From positions 1 to 26,958 of the forward strand of contig JADKBB010000041.1 in NCBI GenBank assembly GCA_016715195.1: a stretch of DNA of 26,958 nt, written 5' to 3'. Under the pieces are notes generated by a model that was not told the DNA's origin, did no database searches, and was given only the letters and a program-made list of their open reading frames with translations. Below are positions 24,296 through 26,958 of this stretch, piece by piece (the first letter of the stretch is position 1; each line of letters begins with the position of its first letter). The DNA is from Candidatus Villigracilis proximus (GTDB lineage: Bacteria > Chloroflexota > Anaerolineae > Anaerolineales > Villigracilaceae). A program made the translations under genes and the position numbers.

Positions 24296-25384
24296 ATGAG
24301 TTTTGAATTTGTTCTTCGTATTATTGGCATGTTTGTATTGGCAATTGCAGGCGGATATTGGGGATTTGATGTTTCAAAATCGAACCCGACCACAACAGAC
24401 CCTTATGTCACCACCACAATCTTTAGTCTGGTAGGCGCACTGGCGGGACTCATCCTTACTCCATACTTTACCACACGGCCTGCGCGCGCTGCGCGTTCTT
24501 TGCTGGGACGTTTGGCTGCTGAAAGCTTATTCGCCGGGTTGACGGGCCTGATCGTTGGTTTATTGATTGCCGCGCTGCTTGGCTTTCCGCTTTCCTTGCT
24601 TCCAAAACCATTTGGCGAAGTACTTCCGTTCATTGGTGTTTTAATCTTCTCATACTTTGGTGTCTCGCTCTTTGTGATGCGCCAGGGCGATATCATGGGA
24701 TTGTTGAGCGCCCTCAGCGGACGGAACGGCGAAGGCGGCGGTTCCTCCTCTTCGTGGACCAATCTCAATCGCAATATCTTACTGGATACAAGTGTCATCA
24801 TTGATGGCCGCGTAGCTGACATCGCCAAGACCGGATTTTTACCCGGCACACTGCTCATTCCGCGCTTTGTGTTGAATGAACTGCAATACATCGCCGACTC
24901 TCCCGATGGCATGCGCCGTCAACGCGGACGCCGCGGCATGGAAGTGCTGGCCGAATTGCAGAAACTCCCCAATGTCCTCGTGCGCATCTCCGATATCAAT
25001 GTGGACGGCGTGCGCGAAGTGGACGATAAACTGATCGTACTGGGCAAGCAGCTTAAGAGTCCTGTGTTGACCAACGATTACAACTTAAATCGCATCGCCG
25101 AATTACAAGGCGTGACCGTGCTTAACATCAACGAACTCGCGAACGCAGTCAAATCGGTTGTCTTGCCGGGTGAAGCGTTACGCATCAACATCATGCAGGA
25201 AGGCAAGGAACACAGCCAGGGCGTGGGCTATATGGAAGACGGCACAATGGTGGTGGTTGAAAACGGCAAGGATTACATCGGTGAATACATGGATGTGAAC
25301 ATTACCAAAGTCCTGCAAACCGCCGCCGGTCGTATGATCTTTGGCCGTGTGGATGAAGACGCCGCAGCGAAGAAAAAGAAGTGA
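24296..25384 (+). CDS. YacL-type membrane PIN-TRAM protein
   Basis: 362 aa from ATG 24296, which has AAAGGAG 5 nt upstream. Four transmembrane segments (about 4-24, 40-58, 76-98 and 108-128) lead to a Gly/Ser linker, a PIN nuclease domain (about 158-285) with acidic residues Asp164, Glu195, Asp243/Asp244 and Asp261, and a C-terminal TRAM domain (about 288-352). PIN-TRAM proteins are predicted RNA-acting nucleases anchored to the membrane; the true substrate is not established. It ends in a Lys-rich tail. Confidence 0.9.
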   Translation: MSFEFVLRIIGMFVLAIAGGYWGFDVSKSNPTTTDPYVTTTIFSLVGALAGLILTPYFTTRPARAARSLLGRLAAESLFAGLTGLIVGLLIAALLGFPLSLLPKPFGEVLPFIGVLIFSYFGVSLFVMRQGDIMGLLSALSGRNGEGGGSSSSWTNLNRNILLDTSVIIDGRVADIAKTGFLPGTLLIPRFVLNELQYIADSPDGMRRQRGRRGMEVLAELQKLPNVLVRISDINVDGVREVDDKLIVLGKQLKSPVLTNDYNLNRIAELQGVTVLNINELANAVKSVVLPGEALRINIMQEGKEHSQGVGYMEDGTMVVVENGKDYIGEYMDVNITKVLQTAAGRMIFGRVDEDAAAKKKK

Positions 25385-25428
25385 AGTTAGTAAAAAGTAA
25401 GAAGTAATTAGTGATCAGTAGTCAGTGA

Positions 25429-25457
25429 ACAGGGCGCGAAAGTTGCGCTCTGTTTTT
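25429..25457 (+). terminator. Terminator after the PIN-TRAM gene
   Basis: ACAGGGCGC (25429-25437) pairs with GCGCTCTGT (25445-25453), one G-T pair, followed by five T. Confidence 0.88.
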
Positions 25458-25477
25458 CTTTTGGTCTTAGAATCCAG

Positions 25478-25506
25478 TTCACCATGTGTCCATCTGTGGT
25501 TAAAAT
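25478..25506 (+). promoter_or_regulatory. Putative cysS promoter
   Basis: TTCACC (25478-25483), 17-bp spacer, TAAAAT (25501-25506). The 80 bp between it and cysS is A/C-rich low-complexity sequence (repeated CATC, CCTC and AAAAC words) with no clear structure. Confidence 0.45.
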
Positions 25507-25587
25507 AGAACTATATTCAAAAATATCAAATACATCAGACACCTCTGAAACCTCAAACACATCAAAACCTCAAAACAAAGAGAACCC

Positions 25588-26958
25588 ATGCTAAAAATCT
25601 ACAACACCCTTACCCGCAAGACCGAAGAATTTCAAACCCTCGAACCGAACCTCGTCAAAATGTATGTCTGCGGTGTGACAGTTTACAACGATGCGCACGT
25701 CGGGCACGCCATGTCCGCGCTGGTCTTCGACATCATCCGCCGTTATCTTGAATATCGCGGCTACACCGTCAAACACGTCATGAACTACACCGACGTGGAC
25801 GACAAGATCATCAACCGCGCCAAACAGCTCAACGAAGATCCGCTCAAACTTTCACAGCGCTATATTCAGGATTACGCAAAAGACCTCGTCAGCTTGAATA
25901 TACTTCCCGCTACATCCAATCCGCAGGTCAGCCAGACCATGCCGGATATTATCAAATTCATCGAAGGCCTCATCCAAAAAGGACACGCCTACGCCGCGAC
26001 CAATGGCGATGTCTATTTCAGCGTCACCAGCGATGCCAATTACGGCAAACTCTCAGGCCGCAAACTGGATGACATGCAAGCCGGCGCGCGCATCGAAGTG
26101 GAAGAAGCCAAAACCCACCCGATGGACTTCGCGCTCTGGAAAGCCGCCAAGGAAGGCGAAATCTCATGGGACAGTCCCTGGGGCAAAGGCCGCCCGGGCT
26201 GGCACATCGAATGCTCGGCCATGAACCTCGCCGAACTCGGCGAACAGATCGACATCCACGGCGGCGGCAACGACCTGATCTTCCCGCACCACGAAAACGA
26301 GATCGCCCAAAGCGAATGCTACACCGGCAAGGAATTTTCGCGCTATTGGGTTCACAACGGCATGTTGCAGCTCGGCGGCGAAAAAATGTCCAAGTCACTT
26401 GGCAACATCGTCAGCATCAAGGAATTTTTATCAAAGCGCGAAGCCGATGTTATGCGTATGCTTGTTTTGAATGGGACGTATCGCGCCCCATTACTTTTCA
26501 ATGACGACACCCTCGATGCGGCGCAGAAAAATGTCGAGCGCCTCAAATCCGCCCTGCGGCCTGCTTCTGTTTCCTCCAGCGGACTCAACCCTGAATCAGT
26601 TTCTGCCATGTCCGCCACTGCAGAAACCGCCAAAGCCAATTTCATCGAAGCCATGGACAGTGACTTCAATACCGCGGGCGCCATCGCCGCCTTATTTGAA
26701 CTGAGCAAGATCATCAACACCGCCCGCGACAACGGCGCAAGCGACGAACAACTCAAGTCTGCGCAAGGCATCTTCCGTGAACTCTCCAGCGTGCTTGGAC
26801 TCAAACTCGAAGAAAAACAAGGCTCCGGTGAACAGGATGAACAGGTCAATGCCTTGATCGCCGAACGCACCGAAGCCCGCCAGCAAAAACAATGGAAACG
26901 CTCCGATGAGATCCGCGACCAGCTAAAAGAAATGGGAGTCACCATCGAAGACAGCAAA
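25588..26958 (+). CDS. cysS: Cysteinyl-tRNA synthetase, 3' end outside the window
   Basis: 457 codons with no stop before the window edge; the full protein is usually about 460-490 aa, so only a little is missing. It charges tRNA-Cys. HIGH-type motif HVGH at 37-40, KMSKS at 266-270. Zinc ligands Cys28 and Cys209 plus the HHENE segment match the family. The start ATG 25588 has AAAGAGAA upstream. The C-terminal region contains the family's helical QWKRSDEIRDQLKEMG block, which confirms the end is near. Confidence 0.96.
   Translation, partial: MLKIYNTLTRKTEEFQTLEPNLVKMYVCGVTVYNDAHVGHAMSALVFDIIRRYLEYRGYTVKHVMNYTDVDDKIINRAKQLNEDPLKLSQRYIQDYAKDLVSLNILPATSNPQVSQTMPDIIKFIEGLIQKGHAYAATNGDVYFSVTSDANYGKLSGRKLDDMQAGARIEVEEAKTHPMDFALWKAAKEGEISWDSPWGKGRPGWHIECSAMNLAELGEQIDIHGGGNDLIFPHHENEIAQSECYTGKEFSRYWVHNGMLQLGGEKMSKSLGNIVSIKEFLSKREADVMRMLVLNGTYRAPLLFNDDTLDAAQKNVERLKSALRPASVSSSGLNPESVSAMSATAETAKANFIEAMDSDFNTAGAIAALFELSKIINTARDNGASDEQLKSAQGIFRELSSVLGLKLEEKQGSGEQDEQVNALIAERTEARQQKQWKRSDEIRDQLKEMGVTIEDSK

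Noticed and set aside
1..26958. CRISPR array, tRNA, rRNA, or insertion sequence with transposase
   Set aside because: I looked for regularly spaced repeats, cloverleaf-like sequence and transposase motifs and saw none.

Overview
The window is a bacterial chromosome segment with dense, mostly plus-strand coding and moderate GC. It most resembles Chloroflexota (Anaerolineae). Signs of this are TolB-like propeller proteins, Thr/Pro-linker lipoproteins with M1-type peptidase domains, a YacL-type PIN-TRAM protein, and the kinds of dispersed noncoding repeats seen here. The taxonomic call is inference from gene content; no rRNA or tRNA gene was recognised.

Region 1 (1-10843) is dominated by metal handling. 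After a membrane-anchored rhodanese (179-643) comes a run made of a DUF318 permease and its DUF1980/TIGR03943 partner (963-2734), a frameshifted Ig-like plus propeller protein (2731-4110), and a NicO-family metal transporter fused to a C-terminal propeller (4113-6632). Next are a Fur/Zur-type regulator (6706-7128) behind a sigma70-like promoter that runs into a perfect 9-5-9 palindrome, a broken ZnuA (7226-8360), a decayed COG0523/CobW remnant behind a second operator, an ABC ATPase tail, and intact ZnuC and ZnuB (9231-10843). The 870 bp between znuA and znuC is a graveyard of two gene remnants and two repeat elements. Zinc is the likely metal, but this rests on family and context only.

Region 2 (10887-18632) holds an SRPBCC protein, two tandem M1-like lipoprotein peptidases, a riboflavin pair (stand-alone RibD-type reductase and GTP cyclohydrolase II) overlapping an SDR gene, then an alpha/beta hydrolase and an EamA transporter.

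Region 3 (18640-26958) holds a Nudix hydrolase and a MocR/LysN-like aminotransferase preceded by a Leu/Ile-rich mini-ORF that ends inside a strong terminator, a candidate attenuator. The minus strand carries an ACT-domain malic enzyme and a moaA-HAD pair. The plus strand then carries a PIN-TRAM membrane protein and cysS, which runs off the right edge.

Two themes recur. Several plus-strand genes (963, 11459, 16911) have a -10 box 7-8 nt before the start codon and no Shine-Dalgarno, so they are probably leaderless. Frame disruptions cluster between 2.7 and 9.1 kb; some look like single-base errors, while the cobW/ATPase region looks like true decay.
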